Source of the DNA: Capnocytophaga sp. oral taxon 863 str. F0517
GTDB lineage: Bacteria; Bacteroidota; Bacteroidia; Flavobacteriales; Flavobacteriaceae
Length of the DNA stretch: 64,000 bases
Direction of reading: 5' to 3'
NCBI RefSeq assembly: GCF_000466425.1
Contig: NZ_KE992152.1
Span: forward strand, 18,995 to 82,994
The position numbers were made by a program, and so were the translations under genes. Each line of letters opens with the position of its first letter. Positions within the stretch are counted from its first letter, which is position 1. Under the pieces are notes generated by a model. That model saw nothing but the letters and a program-made list of their open reading frames with translations, did no database searches and was not told the DNA's origin. Shown piece by piece: positions 1-6,666 of the stretch.

Positions 1-176
1 TTTATCCCGCTCAGGAGGATTATCTGATCAATTATTACGAAAATAATACCGACAGAGGTTATTGTATCTTTACCATTGCCCCGAAAATCAATAAGATACA
101 TGATCTTTTTATACAAAAAATAAAACCTATTTATCAAGCCTTAGAACATGAAAACAGAACTCAAGAAACTCTATGA
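1..176 (+). CDS. C-terminal end of an unidentified protein (cut by window edge)
   Basis: Only the third forward frame stays open from the window edge, reading about 57 residues (start YPAQEDYLINYYENN, end ENRTQETL) to a TGA at 174-176. The residue mix (many N, Y, I, K and a GYCIFTIAP stretch) looks like real protein, but I do not recognise the family. Its last 29 bases overlap the start of the DUF2007 gene in another frame, which suggests the two are co-transcribed and translationally coupled. It is too short to assign a function. Confidence 0.55.
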   Translation, partial: YPAQEDYLINYYENNTDRGYCIFTIAPKINKIHDLFIQKIKPIYQALEHENRTQETL

Positions 177-375
177 GGGTGACCTTTCCACGGTAACCCT
201 ATTGAAGGCCGCTTTGGAAGCGGTGGAGATTACCCCTATTGTCAAGGATCCTATGGCTTCGGCTACCATCGCAGGTTATGGAGCCTTGGGAGGAGCGCAG
301 CAGGTCTTTGTCTTCGAAGACCAATGGGAGCAAGCCACGACAATACTGAGAGAACTAAACCTCAACGAAGGATGA
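148..375 (+). CDS. DUF2007 domain protein (small putative signalling protein)
   Basis: This 75-residue protein has the compact layout of the DUF2007 family: an N-terminal strand (KKLYEGD), a helix (TVTLLKAALEAVEI), a central glycine/alanine-rich turn and a final VFVFEDQWEQA segment. The family resembles the ferredoxin-like fold of PII-type proteins, but its role is unknown. The ATG lies inside the end of the upstream gene. Its stop overlaps the next ATG as ATGA, so it sits in a tight operon with the HAD hydrolase. It has no signal peptide and is presumably cytoplasmic. The family call is from the sequence pattern, with no search. Confidence 0.72.
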   Translation: MKTELKKLYEGDLSTVTLLKAALEAVEITPIVKDPMASATIAGYGALGGAQQVFVFEDQWEQATTILRELNLNEG

Positions 376-1175
376 TCAAACTTATTATTTCCGATATGGA
401 CGGGACACTCCTTAATAGTCAGCATGAGTTGCCCCGGGACTTTATGTATGTATTCGAGCAATTGGAGCAGCGAGGTATCTATTTCTGTGCGGCCAGTGGG
501 CGGCAGTACCTGAGTTTGCTACAGTTCTTTGCTCCGGTGAAGGATCGCATGGCCTTTATTTCTGAAAATGGTGCCTTTGTCAATGTAAATGGAAAGGAGG
601 TCTATCAGAATGCTATTGCGCCTTATCATATACAGTTGGCTTTGGAGCGTAGCAAGAGCTTTTCTGGTATGGCGATAGGGCTTTGTGGCAAGAAGGCTAC
701 TTATCTCTTTCCTACAACCCCTTATGCAGAGCAGCAGGTGCGCATATACCATCATACGGTGGTGAAAGTGACTGATTTCTCTGAGATTCAGGATGATATA
801 TTCCAAATTACGCTTTTTGATCCTCAGGGGGCACGCGAGCGTTCTTTCCCTGCTTTTGCTTCCTTTTCTCAAGAGGGACTTAAGGTGACCATCTCGGGGG
901 CTTATTGGATTGATATCACCAATGCAGGGGTCAATAAGGGAGTAGCGGTAGAAGCGCTCCAAGCATCCTTGGGCATCACTCCTGATGAGACGATGGCTTT
1001 CGGGGACTATCTCAATGATTTAGAGATGCTTACAAGAGCTACCTATAGCTATGCTATGAAGAATGCCCAAGAGGAAGTCAAGCAAGTGGCGGCTTACCAG
1101 ACGGAGGAAGACAATAATAATGATGGGGTGTTAAAAACTATTGTCAAAGAGTTAAAAATTACTTTTATTTCCTAA
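372..1175 (+). CDS. HAD-superfamily hydrolase, Cof type (IIB)
   Basis: This 267-residue cytoplasmic phosphatase has all four HAD motifs: DMDGT near the N-terminus (nucleophile and acid/base aspartates), AASGR (motif II), the lysine in NKGVAVEAL (motif III) and GDYLNDLEML (motif IV, metal-binding). The large insert between motifs II and III is the C2B cap of Cof-like enzymes, which usually remove phosphate from sugar phosphates or flavin/pyridoxal precursors; the substrate cannot be read here. The ATG at 372 was chosen because it overlaps the DUF2007 stop (ATGA) and begins just before the catalytic DMDGT. An upstream in-frame start at 324 would add 16 atypical residues. Confidence 0.88.
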   Translation: MIKLIISDMDGTLLNSQHELPRDFMYVFEQLEQRGIYFCAASGRQYLSLLQFFAPVKDRMAFISENGAFVNVNGKEVYQNAIAPYHIQLALERSKSFSGMAIGLCGKKATYLFPTTPYAEQQVRIYHHTVVKVTDFSEIQDDIFQITLFDPQGARERSFPAFASFSQEGLKVTISGAYWIDITNAGVNKGVAVEALQASLGITPDETMAFGDYLNDLEMLTRATYSYAMKNAQEEVKQVAAYQTEEDNNNDGVLKTIVKELKITFIS

Positions 1176-1296
1176 GGAGATAAAAGGAATTTCTTTTTTG
1201 AATTTGTTGTTTTTATTAATAAATTCGTTTTTCCAAACAAAATTAAGGGATTAACTAAACTTTAATCAGCTATATTGCTTTATTACTGAAAAAACG

Positions 1297-1304
1297 TACT
1301 TTTG
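1297..1304 (+). promoter_or_regulatory. Bacteroidota-type promoter (-7 element)
   Basis: TACTTTTG matches the TAnnTTTG -7 consensus and has TTG at 1275-1277, 19 bases upstream. It lies about 75 bases before the lysozyme-like gene at 1378, leaving a fairly long leader that contains GCTAACAGTTTTTAGC, a small hairpin. Confidence 0.65.
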
Positions 1305-1377
1305 CCCCTGTGAAATTTTAAGCACTTCTTGCTAACAGTTTTTAGCAAGGAGGTCAGTCTTAAAGAAAAAACAGAAA

Positions 1378-2037
1378 ATGCTTAAGAACAAGAAAAAGTA
1401 CCTTTCTATGGCCAAGGATTTTCTCTTTCCAATGGGAATATCTGCTGTAGTAGCCACCCTTTTAACACCCTCTTTAGGCACTCAAAAAGACCTTCACGCC
1501 AGCCTAAGGGTAGAAACGTCTCAACAGGTGAGCGTAAGCCCAGTAGCCGACAACTCACCAAGGGTTTCTCCTATGAATCATCGCAATGATTTTATAGGTT
1601 TTAAAGAAAAAATGGGCTATCGAGAGTCTCGCAACAACTACTTTATTACCAATCCGTATGGACATGTAGGCAAATACCAGTTTGGCAAATCAGCCTTGAA
1701 GTTTTTCGGTGTTTCCCAATCGGAGTTTCTCAACAATCCTGCCTTACAGGAGAATGTTTTTTATGCTAGCTTGGCACACAATAAGTGGAAGCTCCAGTAT
1801 GAGATACGTACCTTTGCCGGTAAGAATTTTGCCGGTATCCCGATCACCGAATCAGGGATTTTGGCCGCTGCTCACCTCTTAGGTACCGGTAGTGTGAAGT
1901 CCTTCTTCAAGTCCGATGGGAAAACGGAATTCGCCGATGCCAACGGCACCAGTATCATTAATTATATGAAGAGCTTCCAGCACTTCGACCTCTCTGGGAT
2001 TAAGCCCAGCAAATACGATGGACGAAAACTCATATAA
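1378..2037 (+). CDS. Exported lysozyme/transglycosylase-like protein
   Basis: This 219-residue protein has a lysine-rich N-terminus (MLKNKKKYL) followed by a hydrophobic stretch at about residues 16-32, so it is probably exported or membrane-anchored. From about residue 75 the sequence YRESRNNYFITNPYG, then GKYQFGKSALKFFG, resembles the E-S-x-x-x-Y ... Y-Q-F core of lysozyme-like transglycosylases, with a likely catalytic glutamate in YRES. AAHLLGTGSVKSFF fits the C-terminal helix of that fold. It could trim peptidoglycan in the periplasm. There is no LysM or SH3 domain. It is a single gene with its own promoter and a strong terminator. The enzyme activity is inferred. Confidence 0.62.
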   Translation: MLKNKKKYLSMAKDFLFPMGISAVVATLLTPSLGTQKDLHASLRVETSQQVSVSPVADNSPRVSPMNHRNDFIGFKEKMGYRESRNNYFITNPYGHVGKYQFGKSALKFFGVSQSEFLNNPALQENVFYASLAHNKWKLQYEIRTFAGKNFAGIPITESGILAAAHLLGTGSVKSFFKSDGKTEFADANGTSIINYMKSFQHFDLSGIKPSKYDGRKLI

Positions 2038-2080
2038 TTAGTGACTAACGACGAGCGACTAACAATTAGTGACTAATAAC
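2038..2080 (+). repeat. Degenerate 7-base repeat tract
   Basis: Right after the stop codon, consecutive heptads read GTGACTA, ACGACGA, GCGACTA, ACAATTA, GTGACTA, ATAACAA. The same type of unit recurs in at least eight other gaps in this window. Function unknown. Confidence 0.6.
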
Positions 2081-2123
2081 AAGCACCAATAATGAACTAT
2101 CATTATTGGTGCTTTTCTTTTTA
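2081..2123 (+). terminator. Rho-independent terminator
   Basis: A perfect 15-base stem pairs 2081-2095 with 2100-2114 around a 4-base loop and is followed by TTTCTTTTT. It ends the lysozyme-like gene. Confidence 0.85.
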
Positions 2124-2218
2124 TTACGGTATAGACAATTAATAATCAATGTATTGAAAAAATCAATTAGAAATAAAAAATATTTCAAAAAATATTTGGT
2201 TTATAAGATAAACTTGTT

Positions 2219-2226
2219 TATCTTTG
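2219..2226 (+). promoter_or_regulatory. Bacteroidota-type promoter (-7 element)
   Basis: TATCTTTG follows TTTG (2195-2198) by 20 bases. It drives the membrane protein/winged-helix pair starting at 2260. The short distance to the ATG rules out the alternative TTG start at 2224. Confidence 0.75.
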
Positions 2227-2259
2227 CGGTGTATTTCAAACCTTATAAATTATATCATC

Positions 2260-2853
2260 ATGGAACTACAACCCGCCGATAGCTTGAAGCTCATTCAGGC
2301 TATCATTCGTCAAAGGAAACAAAAGTATGAAGAAAATGGTTTCTTCTTGATTTTTTGGAGTGTATTGGTTTCCTTCTCTGGAATCATACAATTTGTAATG
2401 CTTGCCACGGATTACTATCCTCGCTATTCTTGGATAGGCTGGGGCGTACTGATGCCCTTAGGGTTTCTTATCACGTTCTTTACCAAGATGAAAGAGGGAA
2501 TCAGAACCCGAAAAGAGAAAAAAAGTACCGACTCGCTCGACTGGCTTTGGCTGGTAGCTGGTTTAGGGGCTATCTCTTGTTTTTGCTTGCCTTTTAGTAA
2601 TTGGAAGAATTATGAGATTGCGATGCTGGTGATTTATCTACCGTTCTCATTTGTATCCTTGGCGATCGCCCTATACCTAAAGGCGTCCTTATGGGTGGTT
2701 ACTTCTATAATAGGAATCATACTCACTTATAGTGTGTTGTTCTTCCATTATGGGATAGCCTTACCGCTACTTAGTGCCGTATTGGCCTGCTTGTTATTCC
2801 TTATCCCAGGGATTCAGTTCTATACTAACTACAAAAAGCAAATGAATGTTTAG
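2260..2853 (+). CDS. Multi-pass inner-membrane protein of unknown function
   Basis: This 197-residue protein has a charged N-terminal segment (about residues 1-25, with RQRKQKYEENG) and then about five or six hydrophobic segments: FFLIFWSVLVSF, a second around YSWIGWGVLMPLGF, and several more to the C-terminus. A basic cytoplasmic loop (KMKEGIRTRKEKK) separates the second and third. No transport or enzyme motif is visible. The ATG at 2260 lies properly downstream of the promoter. Its end overlaps the winged-helix regulator by 8 bases. Such membrane-protein/regulator pairs are common in Bacteroidota, and the regulator probably controls its partner, but the stimulus is unknown. Confidence 0.7.
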   Translation: MELQPADSLKLIQAIIRQRKQKYEENGFFLIFWSVLVSFSGIIQFVMLATDYYPRYSWIGWGVLMPLGFLITFFTKMKEGIRTRKEKKSTDSLDWLWLVAGLGAISCFCLPFSNWKNYEIAMLVIYLPFSFVSLAIALYLKASLWVVTSIIGIILTYSVLFFHYGIALPLLSAVLACLLFLIPGIQFYTNYKKQMNV

Positions 2854-3136
2854 TGATTTAGACCCTATCTTGCACTCCCAGCTTAGATTGGCGATAGTCT
2901 CCTTGCTTATAGCAGAAGAAAAGGCTGATTTTGCACGGATAAAGCAAGCTACTAAGGCCACTTCAGGAAATATCTCGGTACAGATACAAAAATTGGAAAC
3001 CGCAGGCTATATCTCAGTCACCAAGTCCTTCAAGGATAATTACCCCAATACCGAAATCACCCTCACCCATAAGGGACTGTTAGCCTTTGAGAGTTATGTG
3101 GAGGCGCTAAAGAGTTATTTGGTTATTAATAATTAG
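2846..3136 (+). CDS. Winged-helix transcriptional regulator
   Basis: This 96-residue protein is almost entirely one DNA-binding domain: helix LHSQLRLAIVSLLI, helix DFARIKQATKA, recognition helix TSGNISVQIQKLETAGYI, then a wing (VTKSFKDNYPNTEITLTHKG). This matches the stand-alone MarR/PadR-like winged-helix proteins (HTH_34 type) that bind DNA as dimers. There is no separate ligand domain. It is translated from an ATG inside the end of the membrane protein gene, so the two are coupled. It probably represses or activates its own operon; the target is unproven. Confidence 0.82.
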   Translation: MFSDLDPILHSQLRLAIVSLLIAEEKADFARIKQATKATSGNISVQIQKLETAGYISVTKSFKDNYPNTEITLTHKGLLAFESYVEALKSYLVINN

Positions 3137-3190
3137 TGCTTAATTTGTCAATTTGCTAATGAACTCATTGGCAAATTGACAAATTATTCT

Positions 3191-3198
3191 TATCTTTG
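3191..3198 (+). promoter_or_regulatory. argS promoter (-7 element)
   Basis: TATCTTTG lies 20 bases after TTG (3168-3170). The region just before it (3145-3185) is an imperfect inverted repeat of AATTTGTCAATTTGC with GGCAAATTGACAAATT, which could end the upstream transcript or bind a regulator. Confidence 0.75.
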
Positions 3199-3256
3199 CA
3201 ACTTAATTAGCAAGCGGCAGATTTCGTGCCTTTGCGCTCTTTAAATTAAGTACCTC

Positions 3257-5035
3257 ATGTCATTACAGGAAATTCTTTTAGAAAAAACCCAAAAGGCGAT
3301 AGCTGAGCACTATGGCCAATCAATAGAAAATATAGAAATCCAGCTTACTCGTAAGGAGTTCGAGGGGGATTATACCATTGTACTTTTTCCTTTGTTAAAG
3401 CTCATTAAGGCCAAGCCCGAACAAATAGGGGAGGTCTTAGGTGTTTATCTGACTGAGCATGTGGCGGAGGTTACAGCCTACAATGTAGTCAAGGGCTTTC
3501 TAAACCTGAGTATTGCCGATAGCTATTTCCTTTCTTTCTTTGGCGAAATAGCCGCCCAAGAGCGCTATGGCACCACTCCCGTTACAGCCGAATCGCCGGC
3601 GATGATCGTGGAGTATTCCTCTCCCAATACCAACAAACCTTTACACTTAGGGCATATCCGTAACAATCTCTTGGGCTTTGCCATGGCTAAGATCTTGGAG
3701 GCTACCGGTAAGCGAGTGTATAAGACCCAGATTATCAATGATCGAGGTATTCATATCTGTAAGTCCATGGTGGCTTGGCAACGCTTTGGAGAGGGGGAAA
3801 CCCCAGAGCGCACGGGCATAAAGGGGGATAAACTGGTTGGGAAGTATTATGTACTTTTTGACAAGGCTTATAAGGAGGAAATCGCACAGCTTATAGCCGA
3901 AGGGAAAAGCAAGGAGGAGGCCGAACGTGAAGCCCCTATCTTCTTAGAAGCACAGCAGCTACTCCGCCTATGGGAACAGGGAGATGCGGATACCTTAGCC
4001 CTTTGGAAAAAAATGAACCAATGGGTGTATGATGGTTTTGAGGTTACTTACCATAACTTAGGGGTGAGCTTTGATCGTAACTATTATGAGAGTGAGACTT
4101 ATCTTTTAGGGAAGGATATCGTGCAACGAGGCTTAGAACAAGGGGTGTTCTACCGCAAGGAGGATGGTTCCGTATGGATAGATCTTACTGCGGATGGCTT
4201 GGACGAAAAGCTCGTACTCCGTTCCGATGGTACTTCTGTCTATATCACCCAAGATCTCGGTACAGCTACTAAGCGTATAGAGGAGGACTTCCCCAAGGTG
4301 GAGGGCATGATCTATACCGTGGGCAATGAACAGGATTATCACTTCAAGGTGCTCTTCCTTATCTTACAGAAACTGGGTTTTGCTTGGGCTAAAAAACTTT
4401 ACCACTTAAGTTATGGTATGGTGGAGCTACCCAATGGCAAGATGAAGAGCCGAGAGGGTACCGTAGTCGATGCGGATGACCTAATGGAAGAAATGGTACA
4501 AGTAGCTGAGGAACTCTCCCAAGAATTAGGCAAGCTCGATGGTTATACACAACAGCAGAAACAACAGCTCTATAGGGTGATAGGTTTGGGGGCACTTAAG
4601 TACTATATTCTCAAGGTAGATCCTAAGAAGAAGATTGCTTTTAATCCACAGGAGTCTATTGATTTCCAGGGAAATACAGGCCCTTTTATCCAATACACCT
4701 ATGCTCGTATTCAGTCTATCTTACGCCGAGCTGGGGAGCTACCTCAGCTGCCTACCATAGGAGACTTGCATCCAAAGGAAAGGGAGCTTATCAAGCAATT
4801 GTCTCTTTTTGCAGGAGTGGTACAGCAAGCAGCCGATACCTATAGTCCGGCTCTTATCGCCAATTATGTCTATGAATTGGTCAAAGAGTTCAATTCCTTC
4901 TACCAGAATGTCTCCATACTTGGAGAAGAAGATGCTACAAAGCGTGCCTTGAGGATTCACCTCTCCCGCAAGGTAGGGGAGGTCATCGCTACGGGCTTTG
5001 GCCTATTGGGGATAGAAGTGCCTGAAAGAATGTAA
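3257..5035 (+). CDS. argS: Arginine--tRNA ligase
   Basis: This 592-residue class I aminoacyl-tRNA synthetase charges tRNA-Arg in the cytoplasm. The N-terminal tRNA-recognition domain covers about residues 1-115. The HIGH motif appears as HLGH (130-133) within SSPNTNKPLHLGHIRNN, and the KMSKS equivalent is the arginine-enzyme form KMKSREGTVV. The C-terminal DALR anticodon-binding domain begins near TGPFIQYTYARIQSIL. Length is normal. It has its own promoter and ends at a strong bidirectional terminator. The start at 3257 places a normal N-terminal domain and has no competing ATG. Confidence 0.97.
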   Translation: MSLQEILLEKTQKAIAEHYGQSIENIEIQLTRKEFEGDYTIVLFPLLKLIKAKPEQIGEVLGVYLTEHVAEVTAYNVVKGFLNLSIADSYFLSFFGEIAAQERYGTTPVTAESPAMIVEYSSPNTNKPLHLGHIRNNLLGFAMAKILEATGKRVYKTQIINDRGIHICKSMVAWQRFGEGETPERTGIKGDKLVGKYYVLFDKAYKEEIAQLIAEGKSKEEAEREAPIFLEAQQLLRLWEQGDADTLALWKKMNQWVYDGFEVTYHNLGVSFDRNYYESETYLLGKDIVQRGLEQGVFYRKEDGSVWIDLTADGLDEKLVLRSDGTSVYITQDLGTATKRIEEDFPKVEGMIYTVGNEQDYHFKVLFLILQKLGFAWAKKLYHLSYGMVELPNGKMKSREGTVVDADDLMEEMVQVAEELSQELGKLDGYTQQQKQQLYRVIGLGALKYYILKVDPKKKIAFNPQESIDFQGNTGPFIQYTYARIQSILRRAGELPQLPTIGDLHPKERELIKQLSLFAGVVQQAADTYSPALIANYVYELVKEFNSFYQNVSILGEEDATKRALRIHLSRKVGEVIATGFGLLGIEVPERM

Positions 5036-5056
5036 TTATTTAAGTTGTTAATAAAA

Positions 5057-5095
5057 AATAAGCTATATCCCCTCGGGGGTATAGCTTATTGCTTA
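5057..5095. terminator. Bidirectional terminator between convergent genes
   Basis: An 11-base perfect stem (5057-5067 with 5080-5090), extended by CCCC/GGGG inside, sits between argS (+) and the beta-barrel gene (-). It has A/T runs on both sides, so it can end transcription from either strand. Confidence 0.82.
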
Positions 5096-5118
5096 TAAAA
5101 AAATAAAACTATGAATGA

Positions 5119-5655
5119 CTAAAAACGGAAACCTAAGCGAACACCAGCGTTAGGTTCTACAGCCCAAAATCTTTCATTAACTGCAGAACTGAAGTTACGC
5201 CCAATATTTGCATAAGGAGCGACCACGAACTTGCTGTTGAATACCCAAGTGTATCCTACCCCAACCCCAATGATAAATGCACCTAAATTAGTCTCTTCAT
5301 CATACTTTGTATTATCCTTTGTTTTCTCTTCAGTGTATTTTCCAAAACGGGTTTTTAGGAAAGGATTAATGTAAAAACCTACCGCATCCGAAGAGTCAAA
5401 GTAGTAATTGTACCCTACTTTAATACTGGTAGCAGAGAATTTACCATCTCCCTTAGGCCAATAAGAGAATTTGTCCAAGATCACAAGTTCTCCATCTACA
5501 GATTGGTTGTCATCTAAGTAATATTCGTATCCTAATTCTATAGAAGGACGCGCTATTACATTGAGGATGTTGAGCTTAATCTCATTCTTGTAAGTCTGTG
5601 CAAAGGCCCCCAAAGATACCAAAGCCATTGCTATACTCAAAAACATTTTTTTCAT
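5119..5655 (-). CDS. Secreted outer-membrane beta-barrel protein (porin-like)
   Basis: This 178-residue protein begins with a clear signal peptide, MKKMFLSIAMALVSLGAFAQ, cleaved after AFA. The mature part alternates polar and aromatic residues in short strands (ELGYEYYLD, KVGYNYYFD, GVGVGYTWVF, GVRLGFRF) and ends in phenylalanine, the usual recognition end for outer-membrane barrel assembly. About eight strands would fit. The function is not readable. It has its own promoter (5681-5712) and is followed by the shared terminator. It may act with the next barrel gene, but each has its own promoter. Confidence 0.75.
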   Translation of the reverse strand: MKKMFLSIAMALVSLGAFAQTYKNEIKLNILNVIARPSIELGYEYYLDDNQSVDGELVILDKFSYWPKGDGKFSATSIKVGYNYYFDSSDAVGFYINPFLKTRFGKYTEEKTKDNTKYDEETNLGAFIIGVGVGYTWVFNSKFVVAPYANIGRNFSSAVNERFWAVEPNAGVRLGFRF

Positions 5656-5680
5656 AAGTAAATGATTTATATTATCGGCG

Positions 5681-5712
5681 CAAAAGTAATACTTTTCTAA
5701 TTAATATGCAAA
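5681..5712 (-). promoter_or_regulatory. Promoter for the 178-residue barrel gene
   Basis: On the minus strand TACTTTTG (5681-5688) is preceded by TTTG (5709-5712) at 20 bases. It starts 26 bases before the ATG. Confidence 0.72.
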
Positions 5713-5713
5713 A

Positions 5714-6529
5714 TTATAGACGGAAAATCCAACCTACTGATAGCATTGTTTCAAAGAAGAAGAAATCATGGTGTGCTCGGTCTGTTTTACTTATAGTAGT
5801 GCGAACATCGTACATGTTGAGATAACCTCCACGGAGCTCACCTACCATCATAAAGTGCTTGAAGAGGAAGAGGTGTAAGCCGGCTTTGGCATGCATACCC
5901 ACTCCTGCTACATGGAACTCATCATAACGCTCACGGTTGAGTATCTTGGTATTAGTCTTAGGATATACCACTCCGAAACCAGCCCCTTCGGTAAGGTTTA
6001 CTTGGAAGATATCCGTATTGCGGATTCCAAAGAGGGAGGAAATGTCATCCACACGAGCTCCTTCTAAGAGGACATAGTTGAGTCCATCGGTATGTTCGAA
6101 GGTAAGGAAGTCTTCGGTAAGGGTTTTATTTACCCCATTGTAGATTCCGTCATGGGAAGTGCCCGCATTCACCTGTCCATTCATTTTGACAGTTTGGTCT
6201 TGTACCATCACATACTTCATATGATCCACTCCAGCCGAGAGTGTCCAGTTTTCTCCTAAGTAGTACCCTAAGCGGAAGTTCGTCTGTGGGATAGTCATTC
6301 GAAGCGGGTTGATATAGTCGATATGCCAACCTTTCGGCTTATCCACGGCCTCTACATCGGAGAGTGTGAAGTTGTAATCGCTACCTCTGAAGGTAATATC
6401 GGAGTTGGTATAGTACCCGCGATTTCCACCCCAGAAGACGAAGATTTTGCCCTTATTATTTTTGGTATAGTCCTGTGCGTAAGAGGCTATTCCACAGAAA
6501 AGGGCTACAAAAAGCAATACTTTTTTCAT
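5714..6529 (-). CDS. Secreted outer-membrane beta-barrel protein
   Basis: This 271-residue protein has a signal peptide, MKKVLLFVALFCGIASYAQ. Repeated aromatic-rich strands (FVFWGGNRGYYTN, NFRLGYYLGENWTLSAG, MMVGELRGGYLNMY, ETMLSVGWIFRL) and a C-terminal strand ending in L support an outer-membrane barrel. Motifs such as GVGMHAKAGLHLFLFKHFMM suggest a lipid-facing surface. The family is not recognised. Its promoter shares the 6530-6666 gap with the divergent RND exporter, so the two promoters lie back to back. Whether they share regulation cannot be told. Confidence 0.75.
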   Translation of the reverse strand: MKKVLLFVALFCGIASYAQDYTKNNKGKIFVFWGGNRGYYTNSDITFRGSDYNFTLSDVEAVDKPKGWHIDYINPLRMTIPQTNFRLGYYLGENWTLSAGVDHMKYVMVQDQTVKMNGQVNAGTSHDGIYNGVNKTLTEDFLTFEHTDGLNYVLLEGARVDDISSLFGIRNTDIFQVNLTEGAGFGVVYPKTNTKILNRERYDEFHVAGVGMHAKAGLHLFLFKHFMMVGELRGGYLNMYDVRTTISKTDRAHHDFFFFETMLSVGWIFRL

Positions 6530-6555
6530 GTGTAAAAGTTTATAAAATCGGGGTG

Positions 6556-6586
6556 CAAAATTACTATTTTTATGCTTAAATACAAA
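6556..6586 (-). promoter_or_regulatory. Promoter for the 271-residue barrel gene
   Basis: Minus-strand TAATTTTG (6556-6563) has TTTG (6583-6586) 19 bases upstream. It is divergent from the RND exporter promoter 60 bases away. Confidence 0.72.
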
Positions 6587-6624
6587 TAAAATAAAAAAAA
6601 GAAAATTCAGGCCTAAAAATTGTG

Positions 6625-6632
6625 TATCTTTG
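6625..6632 (+). promoter_or_regulatory. RND exporter operon promoter (-7 element)
   Basis: TATCTTTG precedes the GTG start at 6667 by 34 bases. The TTG expected 19-20 bases upstream is degenerate (CAGGC region). Confidence 0.6.
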
Positions 6633-6666
6633 CAGCGGGTTAAGCCTATAACTGAAAGAAAAGAAA

